Shown here: piece after piece, positions 1-6,260 of the stretch
Layout of the letters: every line of letters starts with the position of its first letter
Position numbering within the stretch: position 1 is the stretch's first letter
NCBI GenBank assembly: GCA_022701925.1
Contig: JAKONM010000334.1
Coordinates: forward strand, 1-15,259
Source of the DNA: Microbacteriaceae bacterium
Lineage (GTDB): Bacteria > Actinomycetota > Actinomycetes > Actinomycetales > Microbacteriaceae
Direction: 5' to 3'
DNA: 15,259 nt
Made by a program: the position numbers and the translations under genes
The notes under the pieces: generated by a model
What the model was told of the DNA's origin: nothing
Databases searched by the model: none
What the model saw: only the letters and a program-made list of their open reading frames with translations

Positions 1-741
1 CAGCCGCGCCGCGATGCCGGGCGCCCGCCGCCGCACCTGCAGCCCGCCGGGCAGCACGCCGGGGGTCGACAGCCCGGCCTCGACGCACGCCGCCATCGCG
101 GCGTGGATCGCGTCGAGGCCCGCCAGCACCTCCGCCTCCGGACGCAGCGCGCACTCGTTCGCCAGCGCCACGCCCGCCATGTCCGTGCCCGCCGCCTCCG
201 CCATCAGCAGCAGCTCGGCGGCGCTGGCGTAGGGGTGCGGCAGGGCCGTCGCGTCCTCCTCGGCCGCGGGCCCGCCCTCCCGCTCCACCGCGCCGCCGCC
301 CACCGAGTAGTAGGTCTCGCGCAGCAGCTCGCGCCCGCCGGCGCCGACGGCGATGCAGACCATCGCGTTCGGGTGCCGCGGCAGCCGGGTCAGCGGCGCC
401 AGCTCCACGTCCTCCGGCGCCAGCGGCACCGCGTGGCCGCCGATCGACACGGGCGAGCCGTCCAGCGCGTCCCGCCGGCCGCGCACCCGGTCGGGGTCGC
501 AGGTGCCGGGGTCCAGGCCGTCCAGCCCCGCGACCACGGCGTCCGGGGTGCCGTGGCCGATGCCGGTGGCCCCCAGCGAGCCGAGCAGGCGCACCCGCAC
601 CCGCACCACCGGCCCCTCGACCGCCCGCAGGCGCTCGGCGAAGTCGGCCGCCGCCCGCATGGGGCCGACCGTGTGCGAGCTCGACGGGCCGATGCCGACC
701 CGGAACAGCCGCAGCGCGCTGACATGGACGCCGACCGCCAT
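1..741 (-). CDS. sdaA: L-serine dehydratase (L-serine ammonia-lyase), N-terminal part, cut by window edge
   Basis: Deaminates L-serine to pyruvate and ammonia in the cytosol using a 4Fe-4S cluster. The first 247 residues are visible. The family hallmark LFRVGIGPSSSHTVGPM sits at about residues 12-28, followed by the beta (regulatory-like) domain to about residue 165. The start of the alpha domain follows, with a TPGVLPGGLQVRRRAPG segment near residue 230. Actinobacterial single-chain enzymes are about 455 aa, so roughly half is present; the C-terminal cluster cysteines lie outside the window. ATG at 741 is chosen because the hallmark follows in frame and an AG-rich ribosome site (complement of 751-756) precedes it by 9 nt. 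The gene is divergent from the glutamine amidotransferase at 807, with only about 65 bp shared between them. Identity is very secure; completeness cannot be judged. Confidence 0.95.
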   Translation of the reverse strand, partial: MAVGVHVSALRLFRVGIGPSSSHTVGPMRAAADFAERLRAVEGPVVRVRVRLLGSLGATGIGHGTPDAVVAGLDGLDPGTCDPDRVRGRRDALDGSPVSIGGHAVPLAPEDVELAPLTRLPRHPNAMVCIAVGAGGRELLRETYYSVGGGAVEREGGPAAEEDATALPHPYASAAELLLMAEAAGTDMAGVALANECALRPEAEVLAGLDAIHAAMAACVEAGLSTPGVLPGGLQVRRRAPGIAARL

Positions 742-750
742 CCGGCACCG

Positions 751-776
751 CCTTCCCTCGACTCCCGCCCACGGTA
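751..776 (-). promoter_or_regulatory. sdaA ribosome site and candidate -10
   Basis: On the minus strand GGAAGG (751-756) lies 9 nt before the sdaA ATG, a usable ribosome site. Further upstream TACCGT (771-776) fits the actinobacterial TANNNT -10 and would give a short leader of about 22 nt. Unlike many genes in this window, sdaA therefore looks leadered. The promoter call is by eye only. Confidence 0.4.
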
Positions 777-794
777 TGCCCGCCGGGCCGCGGT

Positions 795-800
795 TAGGGT
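795..800 (+). promoter_or_regulatory. -10 element of a leaderless promoter for the glutamine amidotransferase gene
   Basis: TAGGGT ends exactly 6 nt before the GTG at 807, and there is no Shine-Dalgarno sequence. This places the predicted transcription start at or within a base of the start codon, and it supports GTG 807 over any later start. Confidence 0.55.
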
Positions 801-806
801 CGTGCC

Positions 807-1532
807 GTGCCCCGCCCGTTCGTGCTGCTGCAGGCGCGGCCGGAGGCGGACGCGCGGGCCGCGGAGCTGGCGGCGATGCGCCGGGCCAGCGGGCTGGGGG
901 AGCGGCTGACCGCGCTGCGCGTCGACGCCGAGCCGCTGCCCGACGGCCTGCTCGAGGACGCGGCGGGCGTGCTGGCGGGCGGCAGCCCCTACTCCGTCAC
1001 CGACCCCGAGGAGTCGAAGTCGCCGGGGCAGCGCCTGGCCGAGGCGCAGATCGCCGCGCTGGCCGAGCGGGCGCTGGCGTCCGGCGCACCGGTCTTCCTG
1101 ACCTGCTTCGGCATCGGCGTGCTGACCCGGGTGCTGGGCGGCGAGGTCGACCGCACGCACCCCGAGCCGGTGTCGGCCGCGACGAGCCGCCTGACCCCTG
1201 CGGGGCGGGAGGACCCGGTGGTGGGCGTCCTGCCCGACGAGTTCGCCGCGCTGACGGGGCACAAGGAATCCGCGCCCGCCGTGCCGCCCGGCGCGGTGCT
1301 GCTGGCGACGAACGACGTGAGCCCCGTGCAGCTGTACCGCGCGGGCAGCGTGCTGGCCAGCCAGTTCCATCCCGAGCCGACGACCGCGGACTTCATCGAG
1401 CGGGCCACCGTCTACGCCCGTCACGGCTACTTCGCAGAGTCGGAGCTGCCGGCGATCGCCGAGGTGCTGCGCGGTGCGCAGGTCGTCGCGCCGCCGCTGC
1501 TGCTGCGCCGCTTCGCCGAGCTGCACGGCTGA
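807..1532 (+). CDS. class I glutamine amidotransferase (stand-alone GATase1 domain)
   Basis: A 241-residue cytosolic protein made of a single class I glutamine amidotransferase domain, which hydrolyses glutamine and passes ammonia to a partner or a second substrate. The nucleophile elbow is LTCFGIG with Cys100; the catalytic His-Glu pair is SQFHPE (His188, Glu190). A conserved-looking GHKES lies at 151-155, as in GuaA-like stand-alone amidotransferases. No synthase domain is attached, so the acceptor is unknown; candidates include gamma-glutamyl hydrolase-type and GMP-synthase-like proteins. The GTG start follows a TAGGGT -10 by 6 nt and places the first beta strand (FVLLQ) at the N-terminus, as usual. 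It is divergent from sdaA. Two small hairpins follow the stop codon. Family secure, exact reaction not. Confidence 0.85.
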   Translation: MPRPFVLLQARPEADARAAELAAMRRASGLGERLTALRVDAEPLPDGLLEDAAGVLAGGSPYSVTDPEESKSPGQRLAEAQIAALAERALASGAPVFLTCFGIGVLTRVLGGEVDRTHPEPVSAATSRLTPAGREDPVVGVLPDEFAALTGHKESAPAVPPGAVLLATNDVSPVQLYRAGSVLASQFHPEPTTADFIERATVYARHGYFAESELPAIAEVLRGAQVVAPPLLLRRFAELHG

Positions 1533-1543
1533 CCCGGTGGCGC

Positions 1544-1564
1544 GCACCCCACCTCTGGGGGTGC
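1544..1564 (+). terminator. hairpin after the amidotransferase gene
   Basis: GCACCCC (1544-1550) and GGGGTGC (1558-1564) form a perfect 7-bp stem with a 7-nt loop, starting 11 nt past the stop codon. There is no T-tract, so this is a possible GC-type terminator only. Confidence 0.4.
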
Positions 1565-1569
1565 CGACC

Positions 1570-1584
1570 TCCCCGAACCGGGGA
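1570..1584 (+). terminator. second small hairpin after the amidotransferase gene
   Basis: TCCCCG (1570-1575) pairs with CGGGGA (1579-1584) across a 3-nt loop, in tandem with the hairpin at 1544-1564. It could be part of a terminator or lie in the leader of the next gene. No T-tract follows. Confidence 0.3.
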
Positions 1585-1630
1585 CGGCCGCGGGCGATGC
1601 TTCCGCGGAGACTGGACCGCACGAGCTCAT

Positions 1631-1638
1631 GGAAGAGG
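1631..1638 (+). promoter_or_regulatory. ribosome binding site deciding the SGNH-GAF start
   Basis: GGAAGAGG lies 8 nt before ATG 1647, whereas the upstream in-frame ATG 1629 has no purine-rich tract before it. A weak -10-like GAGACT at 1608-1613 would give a leader of about 27 nt ending at ATG 1647. Confidence 0.4.
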
Positions 1639-1646
1639 CGCAATCG

Positions 1647-2924
1647 ATGATCGGCCGTGGAGCCCTGCGGGCAGCAGCCAAGCTCTGGTACGCGAAGATG
1701 CTGCTGGACCAGGAGAAGGTCCCCGTGCCCCGCGACAAGGCGGAGGTGGTCTCGGGCGCCGAGGATCCCGACCGCGTGCTGATGATCGGCAACGGCCCCA
1801 CGCACGGCTGGGGCACCGTCACCCACGAGCTGGCGCTGACCGGGCAGCTGGGCCGCGCGCTGACGCGCCGCACGCAGCGGCCCACCGACGTGCGCTTCGT
1901 CGGCAACGAGCTGATGAGCCTGGCGGGCGTCATCCCGTGGCTGGTCGACCAGAACCTCGCCGCGCACGACCTGGTGCTGCTGGTGCTGAGCATGAACGAC
2001 GCCGTGCGGCTCACGCCCGCGGACGAGTACCGGCGCGACATGGAGCGCCTGCTCGCCAAGGTGACGAGCGAGTGCAAGCCGTCCGCCAGGGTCGTCGTGG
2101 CCGGCATCCACCCCGTGGCCGCCCTGCCGCACTACCGGGGCGTCGCCGCCCGCATCGCGCAGAAGAACGCGGACCGGCTGAACGCGGTGACCCGCGAGCT
2201 GGTCGGCCGCTTCGAGGGCGTGGAGTTCATGGACCTGCAGGCGCCGCAGCCCGAGGCGGGCCGGCCCTACGGATCGCCCCAGCTGTACGCCGACTGGTCG
2301 GAATGGTTCGCCGAGGTCTGCGCCCCGGCGCTGGACGAGTCGCGCCGCCTCGACGCGGAGCGCCTGCCGACCGCCCTGCCCGCCCGCGAGTGGCAGTGGG
2401 AGCCGGCCCGCCGCATCATCGAGGAGGCGCCCGAGCAGGGCCACCCCGGGCTGGAGCGCCTGGTCGCCGAGGCCCGGAGGGTGCTCGGCACGAACGTCGC
2501 CTACGTCAGCCTGATCGACGGCGGGCGCCAGTTCTACGCGGCGAACACCAGCCCGTCGGCCCGCGACGTGCCGCTGGACCTCTCCATCTGCCGGGTCACG
2601 GTGCAGGGCGACGAGACCGTCGTGATCGACAACACCCAGCGCGACGAGCGGTTCAAGTACAGCGCGCTGGGCGACGTGGTGCAGGCCCGGTCGTACGTCG
2701 GGGCCCCGCTGAAGAACGAGCAGGGCGAGAACATCGGCACCTTCTGCGTGCAGTCGGTGGTGCCGGGCGGTGCCCGCGTGATCTCGGTGGAGAAGTTCCA
2801 GGCGTTCGCCGAGCAGGCGCAGGCCGAGCTGCAGCGCATCGCCGCCGACCGCGCCGGGCAGGTCGGCGGCGCATCCGGCTCGACCAGCGGCTCCACGACC
2901 ACCGAGGGCCGCACCCTGGCCTGA
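1647..2924 (+). CDS. SGNH-hydrolase-like domain fused to a GAF domain (probable sensor or pseudo-hydrolase)
   Basis: A 425-residue two-domain protein without signal peptide. Residues about 40-235 follow the SGNH/GDSL hydrolase layout: a block I strand-turn IGNGPTHGWG (47-56), GN in FVGNELMS (about 85-92), and the block III strand LVLLVLSMNDA (109-119). Residues about 266-396 are a canonical GAF domain, with SLIDGGRQFYAAN, PLDLSICRVTV, VIDNTQRDERF, YVGAPL and ENIGTFCVQS. The GDS serine position of block I reads GNG, and the usual block V D-x-x-H reads DWSE, so the catalytic Ser and His appear absent. The tail is Gly/Ser/Thr-rich. ATG 1647 is preferred over the in-frame ATG 1629 because GGAAGAGG (1631-1638) gives a ribosome site at 8 nt spacing. 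GAF identity is firm; the SGNH fold is likely; the ligand and output are unknown. Confidence 0.75.
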   Translation: MIGRGALRAAAKLWYAKMLLDQEKVPVPRDKAEVVSGAEDPDRVLMIGNGPTHGWGTVTHELALTGQLGRALTRRTQRPTDVRFVGNELMSLAGVIPWLVDQNLAAHDLVLLVLSMNDAVRLTPADEYRRDMERLLAKVTSECKPSARVVVAGIHPVAALPHYRGVAARIAQKNADRLNAVTRELVGRFEGVEFMDLQAPQPEAGRPYGSPQLYADWSEWFAEVCAPALDESRRLDAERLPTALPAREWQWEPARRIIEEAPEQGHPGLERLVAEARRVLGTNVAYVSLIDGGRQFYAANTSPSARDVPLDLSICRVTVQGDETVVIDNTQRDERFKYSALGDVVQARSYVGAPLKNEQGENIGTFCVQSVVPGGARVISVEKFQAFAEQAQAELQRIAADRAGQVGGASGSTSGSTTTEGRTLA

Positions 2925-2954
2925 TCCGGTCGGGCGCCCGCGCGCCCGCTCTGC

Positions 2955-2960
2955 CAGGCT
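2955..2960 (+). promoter_or_regulatory. -10 element of a candidate leaderless promoter for arcA
   Basis: CAGGCT ends 6 nt before the arcA ATG at 2967 and no Shine-Dalgarno sequence is present. The same hexamer precedes the small acidic gene at 9068 (minus strand). The first base is C rather than the consensus T. Confidence 0.4.
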
Positions 2961-2966
2961 GACCCG

Positions 2967-4211
2967 ATGACGAGCCCCGCCTTCGGCGTCCCCTCGGAGG
3001 TCGGCGCGCTGCGCCGCGTGCTGGTGTGCCGGCCGGGCCTGGCGCACGAGCGGCTGACGCCGGGCAACCGCGACGACCTGCTGTTCGACGACGTGCTCTG
3101 GGTCGAGGAGGCCCAGCGCGACCACGCGGCCTTCGTCGGCGAGCTGCAGCGGCAGGGCGCGGAGGTGCTCGAGCTGCACGACGTGCTGGCCGAGGCGATG
3201 GACGCCCCCGGCGCCCGCGACTGGCTGCTCGACCGCAAGATCACGGCGAACGAGGTCGGGCCCGTCTTCGTCGACCCGGTGCGCGCGCACCTGGAGGACC
3301 TGCCCTCCGCGGCCCTCGCGCGGCTGCTGATCGGCGGGATGGCGGTGGAGGACCTGCCGGGCGCCAGCAGGCCCGACTACCTGCATCCCACCGGCCCCGA
3401 CCGCCGCCCGTCGGACTACCTGATGCCGCCGCTGCCGAACATGCTCTACACGCGGGACACCACCTGCTGGATCGGCGACGGCTTCACGCTGAACCCGCTG
3501 TTCTTCCCGGCCCGCCGCGACGAGACCCTGCTGATGCAGGCGGTCTACCGCTTCCATCCGGACTTCGCGCCCGTGTCGGACCGGCTGCTGTGGGGCGACG
3601 CGGAGCAGCGGTGGGGATCGGCGACGCTCGAGGGCGGCGACGTCATGGCCCTGGGCGGCGGGGTCGTCGCGGTCGGGATGGGGGAGCGCTCCAGCCGGCA
3701 GGCGATCGGGCAGCTCGCGCAGGCGCTCTTCGCCTCGGGCGACGCGGAGCAGGTGGTCGTCGCGGGCATGCCCAAGCTGCGGGCGGCGATGCACCTGGAC
3801 ACGGTGTGCACCTTCGCCGCGGAGGACGTGGTGACCGTGTACCGCACGATCGTCGACGAGCTGACGACCTTCACCCTGCGGCCGGGCGCCGCCGGCGGCC
3901 TGCACGTGCAGCAGGAGTCGCGGCCGTTCACCGAGGTGCTGCGGCGGGCGCTGCGGCTGGACGCCCTGACCGTCGTGAACACGGGCGGCGACGACTTCGC
4001 CGCGGAGCGGCAGCAGTGGGACAGCGCGAACAACGTCGTCGCGGTGCGGCCGGGCACGGTGTTCGCCTACGACCGCAACACGCACACCAACGACCTGCTG
4101 ACGGCGGCCGGCGTCGAGGTGCTGACGGTCCGCGGTGCGGAGCTCGGCCGCGGTCGGGGCGGCGGCCACTGCATGACCTGCCCGCTGCTGCGCGACTCCG
4201 TCGCCTACTGA
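2967..4211 (+). CDS. arcA: arginine deiminase
   Basis: Hydrolyses L-arginine to citrulline and ammonia, the first step of the arginine deiminase pathway. The 414 residues match the usual length. The guanidino-modifying enzyme residues are all visible: Asp164 (YTRD), Glu222 in LEGGDVM, His276 and Asp278 in MHLDTVCTF, and nucleophile Cys402 in GGGHCMTCPLLRD. The N-terminal SEVGALRRVLVCRPG is typical of ArcA. ATG 2967 puts this segment at residue 10 and sits 6 nt after a CAGGCT -10 candidate. No ornithine carbamoyltransferase (arcB) or carbamate kinase (arcC) gene is adjacent, so energy generation by the complete ADI pathway cannot be claimed from this window. A GC-rich 107-bp gap follows, with a 10-bp palindrome at 4264-4273. 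Confidence 0.96.
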   Translation: MTSPAFGVPSEVGALRRVLVCRPGLAHERLTPGNRDDLLFDDVLWVEEAQRDHAAFVGELQRQGAEVLELHDVLAEAMDAPGARDWLLDRKITANEVGPVFVDPVRAHLEDLPSAALARLLIGGMAVEDLPGASRPDYLHPTGPDRRPSDYLMPPLPNMLYTRDTTCWIGDGFTLNPLFFPARRDETLLMQAVYRFHPDFAPVSDRLLWGDAEQRWGSATLEGGDVMALGGGVVAVGMGERSSRQAIGQLAQALFASGDAEQVVVAGMPKLRAAMHLDTVCTFAAEDVVTVYRTIVDELTTFTLRPGAAGGLHVQQESRPFTEVLRRALRLDALTVVNTGGDDFAAERQQWDSANNVVAVRPGTVFAYDRNTHTNDLLTAAGVEVLTVRGAELGRGRGGGHCMTCPLLRDSVAY

Positions 4212-4263
4212 GGACCGCCGAACCCGCACATCCGCGGCCCCGGGGGGAGGGGCACCCGTGCTC

Positions 4264-4273
4264 GGGGCGCCCC
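4264..4273. repeat. 10-bp GC palindrome between arcA and the NERD gene
   Basis: GGGGCGCCCC is a perfect palindrome about 50 bp after the arcA stop and about 35 bp upstream of the NERD gene -10. It could be part of an arcA terminator or an operator. In DNA this GC-rich it may also be chance. Confidence 0.25.
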
Positions 4274-4306
4274 AAGCGGGGCTGACGGGCCGGGCCCCGC
4301 GCTGCC

Positions 4307-4312
4307 TACGGT
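4307..4312 (+). promoter_or_regulatory. -10 element of a leaderless promoter for the NERD-domain gene
   Basis: TACGGT ends exactly 6 nt before ATG 4319. It matches TANNNT in full, and no ribosome site is present. Confidence 0.5.
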
Positions 4313-4318
4313 CGCAGG

Positions 4319-5149
4319 ATGACCGACCACGCCGCGCCCACGGTGACCCACCAGCCCTCCGACGCGGCCCGCATGCGCGACCGCGTTCCCGCGCAGTCGC
4401 TGATCGAGCAGGTGCTGCGCGCCCGAGCGGCGCTGCGGCCCCGCACGCGCCTCGAGCAGGCCGTCGGCGTCGACCCAGTCGGTCCGCAGGCGCTGTCCTG
4501 GTACGCGGGGGCGATGGGGGAGCGGGTCGTCGCCGGCCGCCTCGCCGGGCTGCCCGAGGGCTGGACCGTCTTCCACTCGGTGCCCGTCGGCCGCGACGGC
4601 GCCGACATCGACCACCTGGTCGTCGGCCCCGGAGGCGTGTTCACCGTCGAGGTGAAGGCCCACGAGGGCGCCCACGTCGGAGCCCGCGGCGGCACCGTGC
4701 TGATGGGCGGCGCGGGCAGGCCGTCCGCGCAGCGGGCGCAGGCGCAGGCGCGCCGCGTCGACCGGATCGTCTCGGAGGTGCTGGCGGAGGGGCCGGTCGT
4801 GCGGCCGGTGATCGCGGTGCTGGGCACCACGCGGATCGTCGTGCGCGCCCAGTCGCGGGGCGCGCACGTGCTGCGGGCCGAAGAGCTGTGCCGCTTCCTG
4901 CTGACGCAGCCGCGACGGCTGAGCCCCGCCGAGGTCGACGCGCTCGTGGAGCGGTTCGACGACGTGCGCTCGTGGCAGCCGGTGCAGGAGGCCGGGCCCG
5001 AGCTGCTGGTGGCCTTCGCGGGCCTCGCCCGCGACGTGCGCCGCGCCGCGCGGGTGCGCGTGACCTGGCTGGTCGGGCTGCTCGGCCTCACCGCGGCCGG
5101 CTCGGCCGCCCTGCTGCTGCCCGGCGTCGCCCTGCTGCTCGGCCGCTGA
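4319..5149 (+). CDS. NERD (nuclease-related) domain protein with C-terminal membrane segment
   Basis: 276 residues. Residues about 64-180 form a NERD domain, a member of the PD-(D/E)XK nuclease superfamily: GE at 67-68, then VFHSVPVG, then DIDHLVVGPGGVFTVEVKAH. These supply Asp98 and the Glu111-x-Lys113 pair of the nuclease core. After a polar middle region, residues about 248-275 are a hydrophobic, Leu/Ala-rich membrane segment, so the protein is probably anchored with the nuclease domain in the cytosol. The ATG start follows TACGGT by 6 nt. The gene converges on the NYN-LOTUS gene, with a strong hairpin between the two stops. NERD proteins are mostly uncharacterised; roles in DNA processing or plasmid and phage biology have been suggested. 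Nuclease activity here is inference from motifs. Confidence 0.82.
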   Translation: MTDHAAPTVTHQPSDAARMRDRVPAQSLIEQVLRARAALRPRTRLEQAVGVDPVGPQALSWYAGAMGERVVAGRLAGLPEGWTVFHSVPVGRDGADIDHLVVGPGGVFTVEVKAHEGAHVGARGGTVLMGGAGRPSAQRAQAQARRVDRIVSEVLAEGPVVRPVIAVLGTTRIVVRAQSRGAHVLRAEELCRFLLTQPRRLSPAEVDALVERFDDVRSWQPVQEAGPELLVAFAGLARDVRRAARVRVTWLVGLLGLTAAGSAALLLPGVALLLGR

Positions 5150-5176
5150 GGCAGGCCGGATCGCCCGAAGAGCGTG

Positions 5177-5229
5177 TTCGCCGTTCAGGAATTCCTGGGG
5201 CTCCGCGCAAGGAATTCCTGAACGGCGAA
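5177..5229. repeat. perfect 20-bp inverted repeat, probable bidirectional terminator or dispersed palindromic element
   Basis: Arms at 5177-5196 and 5210-5229 are exact reverse complements (20 of 20) around a 13-nt loop. After one mismatch, three more base pairs extend the stem (5173-5175 with 5231-5233). The inner part of each arm carries AGGAATTCCT, itself a palindrome (12 bp, CAGGAATTCCTG, on the left at 5186-5197). It is strikingly AT-rich for this genome. It lies between the stops of two convergent genes (5149 and 5237), where a shared terminator would be expected, but there is no T-tract on either side. Confidence 0.8.
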
Positions 5230-5236
5230 GACGGGG

Positions 5237-6208
5237 TCAGGCGATCAGGCGGACCAGACGGGCGGTGCTGCTCTCGTCGACCTCGATGAAGTCGGCGCGG
5301 CTGCGCAGGAAGTCGCTGAAGGAGCGGAAGCCCAGCCGCCGCTCGCTGAACGACGGGTCCAGGCGCTTCATCTGCTCCTTCACCTGGCTGTTGTGCAGCC
5401 AGTCGGCGTCGTCGCCGCGGCCGTGCCCCAGCTGCAGGGCCCTGACGAGCAGCTCGGTGGCCAGCACCTGCGGGTCCTCGCCCTCGTCGTCGTCGAGGCG
5501 GGCCTCGTCGTCGGGGTCGTCCACGTCCTGGATCAGCACCGAGGAGTCGTCCGCCTCCGGGGTCGGCGCCGGGGCGTCGGACTCCCGGCGTCCCCGACGG
5601 CGCCCGCGCGGGGCGTCGTCGTGCGAGCGCGGCGGCACCGGCTTCACGCCGGGCAGCGCGTCGTAGGTGATCAGCTCGTCGCAGGCGGCGGCCAGCGCAC
5701 GGCTGGTCGACTCCGCCACGCCCACCGCGACGACCACGCGGCCGAGTCGCCGGCAGCGCTGCGCCAGGGCGATGTAGTCGCTGTCGCCCGCGACGATGAC
5801 CACGTGGGTCAGGTCGGGCAGGCGGAACATGTCCTCCACCGCGTCGACGGCCAGGCGGATGTCGCCGCCGTTCTTGCCGTACGCGGCGGCCGGGAACAGC
5901 TGCACCAGGTCGACGGCGCGGCCGACCAGCTGCCCGCGGTACCGGGCGTTGACCGCCGAGGACCAGTCGGCGTAGGCGCGCGTCAGCACCAGCGTGCCGA
6001 AGGACGACGCGAAGTCGATCATCGCTCCGACGTCGACCGTCGCCGCCTCCAGCTTCTCGCCGAAGGCCTGCTCGGACAGCGAGCCGGCGTGGGCCCGCTG
6101 CCGGTCGCGGTGGAAGTCGCCGCGCCCGTGCACCTCGTCGTACCGGGAGATCAGGATGTTGTCGAAGTCGATGTAGACCGCGACGCGGCCCGCCTGCGTG
6201 TCGGGGAT
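5237..6208 (-). CDS. NYN-domain putative ribonuclease with C-terminal OST-HTH/LOTUS domain, apparent ATC start
   Basis: About 323 residues. The N-terminal NYN (PIN-like) domain spans residues about 8-185, with VAVYIDFDNI giving acidic residues Asp14 and Asp16, NGGDIRLAVDAVEDM giving Asp116 and Asp122, and VIVAGDSDYIALA giving Asp142 and Asp144. A charged, disordered linker (about 190-243) leads to an OST-HTH/LOTUS module (about 245-322, with WLHNSQVKEQMKRLDP and FRSFSDFLRS). The family is linked to RNA binding and cleavage. The reading frame contains no ATG, GTG or TTG between the upstream in-frame stop and the GTG at 6133, which would remove the IDFDN strand. An ATC at 6208 follows a GGAGGA ribosome site by 5 nt and gives the normal N-terminus, so I chose it. 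An indel upstream or a sequence error is the alternative. It is convergent with the NERD gene and divergent from the glycosyltransferase. Confidence 0.85.
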   Translation of the reverse strand: MPDTQAGRVAVYIDFDNILISRYDEVHGRGDFHRDRQRAHAGSLSEQAFGEKLEAATVDVGAMIDFASSFGTLVLTRAYADWSSAVNARYRGQLVGRAVDLVQLFPAAAYGKNGGDIRLAVDAVEDMFRLPDLTHVVIVAGDSDYIALAQRCRRLGRVVVAVGVAESTSRALAAACDELITYDALPGVKPVPPRSHDDAPRGRRRGRRESDAPAPTPEADDSSVLIQDVDDPDDEARLDDDEGEDPQVLATELLVRALQLGHGRGDDADWLHNSQVKEQMKRLDPSFSERRLGFRSFSDFLRSRADFIEVDESSTARLVRLIA

Positions 6209-6213
6209 GGGGT

Positions 6214-6219
6214 TCCTCC
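6214..6219 (-). promoter_or_regulatory. strong Shine-Dalgarno site before an ATC codon of the NYN gene
   Basis: GGAGGA on the minus strand, 5 nt before ATC 6208. It is the best ribosome site in the window and decides the start of the NYN gene. Another-frame start at 6275 also reads across this site but does not connect to the NYN frame. Confidence 0.6.
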
Positions 6220-6254
6220 AAGGTGTCAGCCACCCATTGTCCCGGTGAGCAGGG

Positions 6255-6260
6255 TTTGAT
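6255..6260 (+). promoter_or_regulatory. possible -10 for leaderless translation of the glycosyltransferase from GTG 6268
   Basis: TTTGAT ends 7 nt before GTG 6268. If active, transcription would begin near the GTG and the ATG at 6259 would lie outside the mRNA. It is weaker than the other candidates because position 2 is T, not A. Confidence 0.3.

Noticed and set aside
353..2962. An 869-residue plus-strand open frame
   Set aside because: Overlaps the amidotransferase and SGNH-GAF genes in another frame and has Arg/Ala/Gly-rich, motif-free composition.
390..4229. A 1279-residue open frame on the minus strand spanning sdaA to arcA
   Set aside because: Antisense shadow in high-GC DNA: composition is Arg/Gly/Ala/Val/Gln-rich without domains, and it runs across four well-supported genes.
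5237..6133. NYN gene starting at GTG 6133
   Set aside because: This start would remove the first NYN strand and its acidic residues (IDFDN), which are clearly encoded in frame upstream.
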